A program made the position numbers and the translations under genes. Positions 39,322 through 49,500 of a DNA stretch of 64,000 nt are shown here, in pieces. The first letter of the stretch is position 1; the number at the start of each line of letters is the position of its first letter. Origin of the DNA: Pilaira anomala (taxonomy: Eukaryota > Mucoromycota > Mucoromycetes > Mucorales > Mucoraceae); assembly GCA_025716855.1 (NCBI GenBank), contig JAIXMQ010000039.1:124001-188000 (forward strand), given 5' to 3'. A model generated the notes under the pieces. It made no database searches, was not told where the DNA came from, and was given only the letters and a program-made list of their open reading frames with translations.

Positions 39322-39906
39322 ATGAGTGCCGATTTGGTCTGGGCTATCGTCAAGAATAACAATTCTTTCCTTGTTAAGCGTCAAAACGTTCAGTTCTCTG
39401 CTGAACCCGCTAACTTGATGAATGTTAACTCTTTCAAGTACTCTGGTATTGCCAACTACAAGGTAAATTTATAAATACATTTTTTTTTTTTAATTTTACG
39501 CAAACAAAAAAGTTTTAACAACTCTCTTTTTTTATTAGACCGTTTCCATCCTCCCCGCTGCTCGTGGTATCCGTGTTGTTACCCGTAAGGCCAACAAGGA
39601 GCAATCTCCCAAGAAGTCTGCCAACTCTGTTGTCATTGCCAAGACCCGTCGTCAAACTTCCAAGTCTGTTGCTAACTTGATTGCCCGTGGTAACAAGTAC
39701 AGACCTGACCTCCGTGCCGTAAGTATTTTTGTCATTTATATATAAAAAAAAAGGGGAGGGGGAAAGGAATTCGTTTTTGTTAATTTTTTTTTTCTTCTTT
39801 ATTATAGGCTGCTGTCGCTCGTGCCTCTGCTATCCTCGCTACCCAAAGACCCGTCAAGGTCCAAGCTAAGCGTGAAGCTAAGGGTGTCCGTGCTACCAAG
39901 GCTTAA
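39322..39906 (+). CDS. RPL28: 60S ribosomal protein eL28
   Basis: Three exons (39322-39462, 39539-39718, 39808-39906) sum to 140 codons, giving 139 residues, the usual size. It begins [20 protein letters not shown], the eL28 signature, followed by [20 protein letters not shown]. Exon 2 is basic ([19 protein letters not shown]). Exon 3 ends [16 protein letters not shown]. It is a component of the cytosolic large ribosomal subunit that is present in many eukaryotes but absent from Saccharomyces cerevisiae. Strong codon bias (GCT, AAG, GTC, CGT) matches the other ribosomal gene in this window and indicates high expression. Confidence 0.95.
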
Positions 39907-40001
39907 ATCCTTTGTACTATGAACACATATAATAGCCCTCTCATTTAAATAAAAACATTTATTAAAAAAATCCACAAAAAAAAAAACTATTACTTTTTTT
40001 A

Positions 40002-40271
40002 TTATTTACATTGAGTTTGTTGTTCCTCTAAAGCCTTTAATCGATCTTCGAGTTTAGTGACATACGCATCAGCTTCATCGCGATATTCTTGATACTCCAA
40101 GTGTTGCCACAGTAACTGATAAGCCATCGTTGTAGCAGAAGCGATGACTGCACATTTAACAAGGGGTGTGCCGTATTGATAATAAAAAGAGCCACCGCTT
40201 TTGTTGCTTGTGGTTGTGGAGTAGGAACGAACAGTTCTTGTTGTAGAAGTCAATACTTGTTTGAAAAACAT
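40002..40271 (-). CDS. Small mitochondrial membrane protein, unknown
   Basis: A single-exon gene of 89 residues. The start MFFKQVLTSTTRTVRSYSTT is a good mitochondrial targeting peptide (basic, hydroxylated, no acids). A hydrophobic segment VKCAVIASATTMAYQLLW near residues 38-55 could cross the inner membrane. The C-terminal part, YRDEADAYVTKLEDRLKALE, is a short coiled coil. The design recalls small assembly factors of respiratory complexes, but I cannot name a family. It is convergent with eL28, about 95 bases away. The upstream T run is on the plus strand just before the ATG. Confidence 0.65.
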   Translation of the reverse strand: MFFKQVLTSTTRTVRSYSTTTSNKSGGSFYYQYGTPLVKCAVIASATTMAYQLLWQHLEYQEYRDEADAYVTKLEDRLKALEEQQTQCK

Positions 40272-41117
40272 TATAAGCTTGGAATGAGTTCTTTTTTTTT
40301 TTTTTTTTTTTTACAAAATAAAAAGAATACCACTGCTGTTTGGGCACCCCTACAAACCTCTTAGGGATTCGGTATTTAAAAAGGCAGTCAACAACAGGTT
40401 AAATCAATAACTTGTATCGAGAACTACGAGAGTCTATGCTCCCATTGATTATGCCATCCTTTTAAATAGTGTGTTACTAGATCTCTTCTGGATCAAACTG
40501 ATAAAAAAAAAACTCAATAGATAGCGGAATTACCTCGATAAAAAAACGAACAATAATCAACCAAAAGAACACAATGCATTTTTTAAAGTTGTAAAACTTA
40601 GTTGTTTTACTACTACGAGCCCTTTTGAAACGACCATTAAATTACAGTAGTAAAATTCCTATGCTACACTTCATGTTTGCTAATCTTAATTAGTTTTTTG
40701 ATAAAGAAAAAGGATGTAAAAATGACCAAGATTTCTTATTTATGAAAACATATTTTTAGTATTTTTTAGACTATTTGATTGGTCGAAAAAAAAAGATATA
40801 TGGTTTAGCTTTTTGAAATGGTTTTCTCTCAGAATCATAAATGAACTACATCTTATTAGCTAAATGATATAAGTACATGGCTGACTCAAGGCATATATAT
40901 ACGACTTATTAAAGTTGGAACTGAAGGTTACGCAGTCGAGGGATTTCTTTTAATGATTTTTATATTTATGATAAATACTAAATTAACAATTACACACCTA
41001 AATATTTTTGTTACAAAAAAGGTAAGTTGGATATTTAAATGTCAGATATCCCTTAATAAAACTTACGTGTAAACGTCAATCAGTTTTTAATACTGAGACA
41101 TGTGGGGGGGTTTTTTT
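40272..41117. other. Region 3' of the Fanzor gene; possible element end
   Basis: About 850 bases without a gene. It would hold the promoter of the small mitochondrial gene and, on the minus strand, the 3' flank of the Fanzor gene, where a guide (omega) RNA would be expected if functional. An inverted repeat TTTTACTACT (40605-40614) and AGTAGTAAAA (40646-40655) could form a stem. Confidence 0.35.
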
Positions 41118-42650
41118 TTATCTTCTGAACATTGCTGGTATTTTGCTGTTGTTAATAATATTCCACCAGGAAATACGATGTATGTTTCTTGAAGCGTTTA
41201 CGTCTCTTTGCCAAATGGTATTACAAGTCTGATTTAAGCAGAGTAATACGCTAAACAAAGGAACACCATCAATCCGAACATTTTGCGTCTTATTTCGAGA
41301 ACAGTTCGAGCATGTCTATTTGGATAAAACAAAAAAAAAATTAGTCTACTTACAAATATAAAATGCTTAAATTGTCATTACTTACCCTGGAAGTCATATA
41401 TTCAGTTACCGGAACAGTTACTAGCAAACCTTCAAGTTCAGCTTTCTTCAATAGTTTGACCATGCGACGTGCCAAACCAGGAATCGTACCTCTCATAGTG
41501 GAAGGAAAGACAGCATCTCCAAGGGCTACAAGCAAGATTTTGTTGTCTTGTTCAAATGGTTTCAGTCTTTTTTTTTTCGAGTCCTTTCTTTTTTCTTCCC
41601 TTTATCCTTTACTGTTGTAGTTCCTTCTGTTCTTCCCTTCTTCCTTTTCTTTCTTATCTTGGGATTTCCTCGCTTCGGGTCATTACCTCTTTGTTTAAAC
41701 TCCCTTTTCAAATACTTCTTTCCTCCTGTTACAAACATATTAACAATTTCTGCATCAGCTCTTTGTCTACCAATATAATTTAAAAATCGGGGAGAAGTAA
41801 CACGATCATCATAAAAAGGTAAGATAGTACCGAGATTGTTAAAAACAGAGTGAACGTATAGGGCAAATGTTTCAATGATGGCAGTCTTGTCTGTTAAGAT
41901 ATTTCTTTCGGCTTGACTAAAATTATTGTCCGCATTTTTCATAGCTGTTTGTTTTCTTGAATCCCGCGCGTGTGTAGTACTCGTCGGTTGAATATTTCCG
42001 TACTTGATGAGGATCTTCGCCATGCCCATCAGAAGCTGTAAAGATGGTTTTTAGTCCAGGATCAACACCCCACAAATGGAATCTTTGGTTAATTTCTTCA
42101 CCAGTAAAATCGTTCAAGTCAAGATCTGGAAGTGCTATCTGTTGTTGTCTTAGACCAGCCAAGATAAAATCAATACCATAACCATCTGTTCGCATCATGT
42201 TGGGGAACATTTCTTTACCATTACTATTAAAAAAAAAAGAGTACTTAGCATACAAATTGACGAAGATGATACACTATGATTATAATATTTACTAATTTAA
42301 ATCAATTCTTAAGAGACCAAAATCAAATACTTCACTAAATAATCTTGTCGCAGCCTCATGTTTCGTATTATCATCTGCATTTTCATCTAATATGCCCATA
42401 TCTACTTCGGTTTCGTTTTGGACCTTCAGTATTAAATATCTCAAATAGGCTATGTCGATTTCAACATACTTTCGGATAAAATTGTACATTGGATCATTTT
42501 CTAAGTTTAAAGCCGTTCCGAAAAGAGAGTGATCACGAATGCACCGAAAAACCAAGAAAGACAGCCTGTTTTTTTTTTCTTTCTGCTGAAATTTTTAAAT
42601 TGGCTGCTTGTTGATAAAAAAACTTTTGATCCATGCATATGTTATGTCAA
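41118..42650 (-). pseudogene. Fanzor (TnpB-like) RNA-guided nuclease, frameshifted copy
   Basis: The minus strand encodes most of a Fanzor protein. N-terminal part: FFYQQAANLKISAERKKKQA near 42610, then LFGTALNLENDPMYNFIRKY (to 42293). An intron (42292-42224) leads to NGKEMFPNMMRTDGYGIDF. RuvC-I is WGVDPGLKTIFTASDGHGED near 42030-42085. Then STDEYYTRAGFKKT, FYDDRVTSPRFLNYIGRQRA, VTGGKKY, LVALGDAVFPSTMRGTIPG and VTEYMTSR. A second intron (41385-41316) leads to the last exon 41315-41118: TCSNC, LLCLNQTC (zinc finger) and WQRDVNASRNI (RuvC-III), stop at 41118. Thus the acids D, E (VTEY) and D are all kept. Frames break at an A5 tract near 41945 and an A10 tract near 41570, each needing one more base, and again near 42575. 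It adjoins a Helitron helicase on the same strand. Confidence 0.85.
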
Positions 42651-42984
42651 CTTGGACTTCGTCGAAGGTTCTGATGTTATCGTTATTGTATGCCTCGAGA
42701 TATTGTAACATTCGATGCATGTGTTGTAAAAAAAAATCCAGGGTTAGCAGATACTGAGGTCAGAGTAATGGGTACGTTTGTAATTTTACAATCAGCGATA
42801 ATAATGTTGGCTAGATTTAAATTTTCGGGTATATTTTCTACTGTTTCAGGCCATGCTAAACCAGTACTTGAATTAATTGAATTGTTAAAGACGAAATGAC
42901 AGAGTGAATTGATATATGGCGCAGTTAAATTCTAAAGAACCATCAAGAAGAAAAGTTAGCAGCTACATCTATATTTACATTGTA

Positions 42985-44457
42985 TCACATTATACTTACA
43001 AAAACTTCTTTCAATCTAATTTTTATATAATTCTTAAGAATTTTCGAGTAATTTTCAGAAACATGAAGAATGAGGGTCTGAGCCGATATATTAGCGAGAG
43101 AGGCAAGTGCATTGGCGTGAACAGTATGACCAGGTTCCATTGTGACACGACTATCGAAAAACTGGCGATTATATTCTTCAAAAACTTCGTTAATGTCTGC
43201 TCGAGGAAGATGCTGGTTGGTGTTTGTTATATTTTTTCCCAATACCTTTTGTACACAAGCGTAGAAAAAAGCTTGGTTAAATATTATGGGTTGCAAAGGT
43301 ATGAAAGACCTATTCGTACACTGCCGAACTACCTCAGATCTACTTGCACTGAGTATAACAGGTAATACTTGTCTGAAATCACCACCAAACACCATCAACC
43401 TTCCGCCAAAAGGTGTTGATTCAAACGCAGAATTTTCATCTTTGAATATATCTTTCAGTGTACGATTAACTGCTTCAAAAATACCTTTGCTTATCATTGA
43501 AGATTCATCCCAAACAATCAACTTTGCCCTTCTAATCAAATCAGCCGCATGAGAACGGGGGGGGGGTATATTACACATGGATGCTGGAGTAACTTTGATA
43601 GGTATACTGAAAACAGAATGTGACGTTCTACCACCTTTTAAGAGTAACGCAGCAGCACCTGTTGAAGCTACAGAGATTGCTATGTTACCGCTTCTTCTCA
43701 CATAATCCAATAGAGCATTGAAAAGTAAGGTTTTACCCGTTCCTCCAGGGCCGTCGACAAAAAAAAAGTCTGGCCTTTGTTGGGTCTTTTATCCCGTTAT
43801 CAACTATTTGTCGAACTGTGTCAAAAACAATCTTTTGATCTTCATTGAATGCAAGTGTAGAAGGATCAATTGATCTAAGAGATTCTTCGATAAGAGCATT
43901 ATGTGTTCTGAATAACAATGGAATATTAACACCACCATCTGTTTATTGTTGCACTCTGGTATCAATCTCAGGAAACACAGATGAAAAGCCTTCCATGGTA
44001 CGAAGATCTAGTCTATGTTCAGCTAAAATATCATTGATATCTAATAGGCAATGCGAATACATATCTTCTGTTATTTCTGTTGGTATCATGTGTCCTTGTT
44101 CAGTTGATAGTCTTACTTCTTGTCGAAAGTAATCCTGAGAAAGGGCATCCTTTTGTTCTAACCATAATCCGAATGGATTTGTACACTCAGAGAAAGCAAT
44201 CATGACAACAAAAAGTCTTCTAAGAGAAGAAGGCATTTGATTCGTAGCAGCTGAAGACCACACAGTGTCATCTGAAAGTAATCCCATATTGTTTTAGTAG
44301 CGATGATCGATTTCAAACGATCTGAATAATACTTGGCTGGAGTAGAGGATTTGGCAAATTCTCCTGTTGTAGTATCAAATAAAAAAGAAGGTGAAAAAAA
44401 CCCAAGCCTAAAATCCAGTTTCATCTTTATATTCTTTTCTTTACATGATTCGTTCAA
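42985..44457 (-). pseudogene. Helitron PIF1-type helicase, partial and broken
   Basis: Three minus-strand pieces follow one another: 44287-43943 (DTVWSSAATNQMPSSLRRLF, DALSQDYFRQEVRL, a block that precedes the helicase in Helitrons), 43918-43733 (STLAFNEDQKIVFDTVRQIV, motif Q/pre-Walker) and 43710-42985. Walker A, VDGPGGTGKTLLFNALLDYV, is visible near 43700-43760 only if a T9 run is read with one base fewer. Then LIVWDESSM (Walker B), FGGDFRQVLPVI (motif III) and NRQFFDSRVTMEP. An in-frame stop also separates the first two pieces. The downstream helicase motifs are missing and the reading frame runs into the Fanzor region. This matches the C-terminal half of a rolling-circle Helitron RepHel protein. 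44457-44200 has further open sequence of unclear identity. Confidence 0.8.
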
Positions 44458-44978
44458 CGTATCAGCCCTATGTATGAGTTAGGCAAACTATGTAGCATTA
44501 TGGACTTAAAAATACGTACCAATATGTGGCCAAATCAATTTCTCCGAAAAATGATTCAATAATACAGCTTTACATTTTCTTTTTTAAATTTATTGGCGTT
44601 ATAAAGATGCATGTCAATGCTAAAAAGTAATCAGTTTATGTTACGTATATTAATACTATTATACTTATTACATAAATATGAAAATATTCTGCATACGTCT
44701 TTCTTCAAAGTCTTTTGGTTCATACTTCTTTATAGTATCACCACTTCTTTTAAGTCTTGCTTAGATTCAAACTTTAACTAAATAAGACCTCTTCCGCTTC
44801 TTCCATTCTTCTTTTGCTTATCTTTATAAGAAAATAATGACTTAGCATTGAACTTTGAACGCTTTATTTAGCAATGAACATTAGGCAAGAGATTAGCATT
44901 GAACTTAGGGAGGGGGTATGGGGGAGGGTCCTCCCCCAAATAATGACTTGGAATAAAACTATGAAAGTTATTGATGGC
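44458..44978. other. Spacer with a GC-rich palindrome
   Basis: AT-rich DNA between the helicase remnant and repeat copy B. A perfect short palindrome GGGGGAGGGTCCTCCCCC lies at about 44921-44938 in otherwise AT-rich DNA, and short direct repeats of TTAGCATTGAACTT occur at about 44853 and 44895. Confidence 0.5.
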
Positions 44979-45519
44979 GGTGCCTAAACCGGATTTGTCA
45001 CGTGAATAAGGTTTTTTATAACTTTTGCATGAAATACACCATTACATCCATTTTTTTTTCACATGGCATACAGGCAGGTTTTTTTTCTCATACGCCACAC
45101 AAACAGGTTTTTTGGTTTCATTATAAATCATCTTTTTTTTTTATTTTTTACTTTCTTTCATCTTTTTATATATATAATCTTCTTTACCGCTACATTTTTA
45201 ATCTTTTCTTTTGCCATACTCCTTATCTAGAGAAGAGATTGTTCCAAGAAAAAAACAGACCTGCATAAAACTACATACTGTTATCAATAGTAAGTCTAAT
45301 AATTTTATCAAAAAATAAATGATTCATTTTGTCTAATGAATTTCAAATAGAAAATGATCCTTTTTTCTTTTTTGTCCAAATTACAAGTGAAGAGAGAACA
45401 AGTTACCTGGTTTTTTTAAAAAAAAACTATTAAGTATTTTGGTGGCTTAACGGCTAGTTGGATCAAATTTCATCCTTGATTTTACTACCTCCTTTTTTAC
45501 TACTCTTTTGCCCAGCACC
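44979..45519. repeat. Inverted-repeat (MITE-like) element, copy B
   Basis: Same orientation and strong similarity to copy A at 19704-20325 (CACGTGAATAAGGTTTTTTA, ATGAAATACACCATTACATC, CTTAACGGCTAGTTGGA). The right end reads TTCATCCTTGATTTTACTAC, one base different from copy A, and similarity runs on to CCCAGCACC at 45511-45519. The left inverted arm of copy A is not preserved; instead copy B starts near GGTGCCTAAACCGGATTTG. It carries no gene and sits between two Helitron fragments. Confidence 0.65.
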
Positions 45520-45542
45520 CTCATGCTCATATACTTATCATT

Positions 45543-46551
45543 TTGAAGAATTCCGATAAACCTCAGACTACTTATAAATTCGATAGAATCGTTTCAGTGG
45601 AAATCCCAGATAGATCAAACCACCCGCTTGCTTATGGAACTGTCACTACATCCATGATTCATGGTCCATGTGGATTATTAAATCCCGATACACCTTGCAT
45701 GAAAGACGGTAGATGTACTAAACGCTATCCACATAATTTTCAAGAATTTACGACAGCTCATGATTCAATTGAAGGAGGCTATCCTGTCTATCATAGAAGA
45801 AGAGATGGCAATGTAATCATTAAAGATAACATAACAATTGATAATAGATGGGTTGTACCTCATAATTTGTATCTCTCCGCCAAAGTTAATGCTCATATCA
45901 ATAATGTCGAAATATACAGTTCAGTCAATTCAGTAAAATATATTTACAAGTATGTTTACAATGGCAATGATCGTGCTACTGTTAACATTGATGGTCAGGA
46001 AGTTAATTTGGATGAAATTGGTCTTTTTTTTGGATGCGAGAGATGTTTCTGCTGCAGAAGCATATTGGAGAATATTTTCTTTTCCAATGCATAAATAATA
46101 CCCTTCTCATCAACGATTAGCAATACATTTGGAAAATGAGCAAGAAATATACTCTCGAGCAAATGATTCGCCTTCTATGGTATTAAATCGTGAACCAAAT
46201 GAAACAACCTTAACTGCTTGGCTTAAGTACAACCAAACTACAGAGCAAAATGGTGATATGGCAGCCGCAACAGTTCTTTATCCTAAATTTTGTGAAAAAT
46301 ATACATTTTGTAAGCAGTTACAGCCAAGGCAATGGAAATTGAGAGAGAAGGGGATTTCAATTGGTCATATTTTCACCGTTTCTCCACAGCAAGCTGAAAA
46401 GTACCATTTAAGACTACTTCTTTACAAAGTACCAGGTGCAAAATCTTTTGCTGATATACGTACAGTAAATGGTCAGGTTTATCCAACCTTTAAAGCTGCA
46501 GCCCGCGCTATTAATGATCAATTATATCGCAAAGAAATGTCAATCTGTTAA
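45543..46551 (+). pseudogene. Helitron protein fragment, pre-helicase region
   Basis: Plus-strand frames read YGTVTTSMIHGPCGLLNPDT, PCMKDGRCTKRYPHNFQEFT, GGYPVYHRRRDGN, RWVVPHNLYLSAKVNAHINN and IYKYVYNGNDRAT, the conserved block between the Rep and helicase domains of Helitrons. After a frameshift near 46030 and an in-frame stop near 46093 it continues with RLAIHLENEQEIYSRANDSP, CKQLQPRQWKLREKGISIGH and AARAINDQLYRKEM. The Rep catalytic HUH motif and the helicase are absent. It points the opposite way from the helicase fragment at 42985-44457, so the two belong to different copies or to an inverted one. Confidence 0.8.
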
Positions 46552-46809
46552 ATAAGGGAATCTTCAAAATCTTAAGTTCCCTGTAATACAAATCATGGGT
46601 TTCGAAGCTCGGGTGTACTCTATATTTTTTTGGCTGCGTCTGGTTTGTACGCCGTTGAGAAAATTCACCAGATGAATTTTCCTGTTTGTTCAAAAGATCT
46701 TCGCTTAAATGGTATCAGCAATATTTATAAAGGTCTTTTATTGATTGAAGTACCTATGTTAACTTGTGATTAAAACCCTTATTTTATATTTACATCTTTT
46801 TTATTTAGG

Positions 46810-47028
46810 AGCTTTCAGTCAATTAAAAGTTTGATTGATAATGATGAAGTTTTTGTCGTTGCAGACAAAATGGGAAAGATTGACAAAGGAAAGAAGCAAG
46901 AAAAAAAGAGGATGAATTTTATAAGTGAAGTACGTTGGTTCCCTTTGGAGGACTTTGAAGATAATGAACACGAAGAGGAAGAAGGATCTGAAGATTATGA
47001 TGAAGAAGAAGATGAAAACGAAGATTAG
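46810..47028 (+). pseudogene. Short exon-like fragment with acidic tail
   Basis: After an acceptor-like TTTATTTAG at 46801-46809 the frame reads SLIDNDEVFVVADKMGKIDK, then NFISEVRWFPLEDFED and a run of Asp and Glu to the stop at 47028. It looks like a terminal exon, perhaps of an accessory gene carried by the Helitron. Family not recognised. Confidence 0.35.
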
Positions 47029-47196
47029 GATGAAGTAACGGGTGTATTCTTTTTATATATTTATATATATATATATAATAAATCAATTAGTAAGAAGGAA
47101 TTCCTACTCAATGTACCTCTGTACTTTTTCTACTTTTTTTGCAGTTTAAACATTTGAGTTTATTTTCGATTTTTCATACTGCCACTTCTGGATCTA

Positions 47197-47204
47197 CAGC
47201 GGCT

Positions 47205-47244
<40 letters not shown>

Positions 47245-47537
47245 GAATTTACAAATAAAACAAAACTTCACAGCAGCTTGTGTATATTCAATGTGTATTA
47301 TGTCCTTTTTATTTATTTTTTTCAATAATTTATAATAACTGAAGAAAAAAGATTGAAATGGTTGTTTTCAGAGGTCATAGTTAATTTATTTTAGAAAAAA
47401 AATTAAGAAAGATGTCATAATAACTAAAATGATTCGACTTTATAGCTAAAGTGAAATTTAATTTTGGTTTACACAAATCGCTGGAAGCAAAAAGTTTGTC
47501 TAAATTTAGCATTTTGTTGCTTTCACACAAGCCGCTG
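47197..47537. mobile_element. 341-bp MITE with Tc1/mariner-type ends
   Basis: The ends CAGCGGCTTGTGT (47197-47209) and ACACAAGCCGCTG (47525-47537) are perfect inverted repeats, both flanked by TA (47195-47196 and 47538-47539), the target duplication of Tc1/mariner elements. A second, weaker inverted pair (CAGCAGCTTGTGTA near 47272, TACACAAATCGCTGG near 47470) lies inside. An A run of about 30 follows the left end. There is no coding capacity, so it would depend on a transposase in trans. Confidence 0.8.
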
Positions 47538-47748
47538 TAGATGCTCTAAAATATGTAATCCCACTTCATAAAATCATCTTATTGTATTATTTAAAACTTT
47601 GAGCTGAGGAATATGTTATTAGTAGAGTTCCTTCATAATAAACATAGATATAATGTGTTGGATGCAGATATTTAATAATTTTTTTTTTTTTACTATGTTT
47701 ATGTAAGAGTTTTTAAAAAGAAAAAAGAGAACGAAAAAATATACAAAT

Positions 47749-48197
47749 CTAAAGAGCACCAGTAACAGTTAAAATGTCGTTTGCTTCAATAATACTAGAA
47801 AAAAAAATACAATGAATATTAACTGTATTCATATTACAACGCATCTGCATAATACTTACTCCATGACATTAAATTCGAGTGTACCATCTTCACCACCAAT
47901 ACTGTCACCAGTTTCCTTGTTAACCCATTCACCATATTGTGTTCTAGTTCTTTCCTCTGAAACGGGTTCTACAGCTGCTTCAGATTCCTCAGAGTCTGAT
48001 TTGGTTGATTCTTCCTCTACATTTTCTTCGTTGATTTTCCATTCAAAAATAGTTGAAGGTATGCGAGATTTTGGGATAGATGCGTTGAAAGTACCGTAAA
48101 TTAAAAGACCAATATGATCTTCTGATTGTAAATTAATGCGTCCAACTATTGAAATATGTCAGAATTTATACAAAACAATTGCAAATGTAGCATATGA

Positions 48198-48228
<31 letters not shown>

Positions 48229-48712
48229 CCTGCTCTTTTCTACTCTCTTTATCTTTCTTACCAAGTTTAGTTCCTCTCTTGGGCTTCCAAACAAGGAATT
48301 TAGCAGTAATGAAAAAATGACAAAAGGGGGAATCATACAAAATTCTTCCTTTCTCTGTTTCAAAATTAACGTCTGAGTGTGCAAGAACGATACCGTCAAC
48401 TTCGGGAACGTATCTAAATAGAAAACGTTAAAATTAAGTAAAAACAAAGCGATAAAGGGCTCCATACTTCATTAAAAAGGCGTTTAATTGTTCGTTAACA
48501 CCTTCCATAGTCTTCCCTGACCACATGGGAGCCAAGTGGAGGTATAACTTAACAACTACTTCAGAGAAAGAAGTTGCAACTATTGGTGCTGTTGAAGTGA
48601 TAGAAGTAGTTGGTGAACTAGGTGCAATAATCTTTGTGATAGACTTGTGTTTCTTTTTATGACTCTTTTCTGAGCTATCCTTATGTTTACGTTTCTTTTC
48701 CTCGATGGCCAT
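47749..48712 (-). CDS. RNA polymerase I subunit RPA43-like
   Basis: Four exons on the minus strand (48712-48468, 48413-48262, 48145-47860, 47794-47749) sum to 243 codons (242 residues). The N-terminus is Lys-rich (EEKKRKHKDSSEKSHKKKHK). The conserved core reads EVVVKLYLHLAPMWSGK, LNAFLMKYVPEVDGIVLAHS, then CHFFITAKFLVWKPKRGTKL and VGRINLQSEDHIGLLIYGTF with NASIPKSRIP, the OB-fold of RPA43 (related to Rpb7). An acidic Ser-rich segment and a short C-terminal strand follow. With RPA14-like partners it forms the Pol I stalk that contacts Rrn3 in rRNA gene initiation. A (TC)n run lies in the intron near 48200. Confidence 0.88.
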
Positions 48713-49500
48713 TGTATATTATTGAATGTATTAAGTTAGAAACGTGTAAGAAAAAAAAGTATTTCATTTAAAAAAAAGTCCAATCTTACCTGGACTGTGA
48801 TTCCTGTGTGGCTTACTTTCCCAATATGTCAAAATTATTTTAATTTTTTGACAGGTCAGACAACAGATATACTTCTTTTTCATCAACTACAACTTATTAG
48901 ACTCAAAACGATATTTTATTGTATAATCATCGTAAAACTATAACCATTTGTATTTGAAAAAAAAAAAAAAGTCTTTGCCGAGTTTTGAAAGAATTTAAAT
49001 CATAATTGGTTCTCTTCAATATTCTTTCAGATATCTAATTACAAGACCCTTTCGTTTGCGAAAAAGTTTTACCATTGACGTAAACACATAAAATCTGTGC
49101 TTCAATATCGGTAAAATGCCGGGACAAATGATATTACTGATTTCGCGATATGGTGAACATACGCTATTATTTATTTCAAAAAAAAACAACAGATATAATA
49201 ACACACAGGTCAAAATGTTACACATGTCTTAATTTTTTGTTATTGACAAATCATAAAAACATCTACTGTATTCTATCTACATGGATCTATTGAGTTTCGT
49301 TTTTTTTTCTGTGGCAGCAAAACTCAATTACTCATTACTCATTATAGTATATCTAAGACAATAACGGTTATCTCCTTGAGCTTTAATTGGTCTTTTTGCA
49401 TTTTTTAGCATTTTTTTTTTTTTTTATTTGGTATAAATTAAAGTGAAAAAGTCTCAACAGTATTATTTTTCTTTCTTTCTTATTATTCATATAAAAAAAA
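48713..49500. promoter_or_regulatory. Divergent promoter region, RPA43 and branched-chain aminotransferase
   Basis: About 790 bases between divergent start codons. AT-rich with T runs near 49410-49425. Promoters of both genes are expected; no defined element is claimed. Confidence 0.45.

Noticed and set aside
41548..41783. Plus-strand Phe/Leu-rich frames antisense to Fanzor
   Set aside because: They are the complement of the Lys/Arg-rich Fanzor linker.
42690..42899. Plus-strand 69-codon frame between the helicase and Fanzor
   Set aside because: The minus strand is also open here (NLANIIIADCKITNVPIT) and fits the orientation of the element; neither can be assigned.
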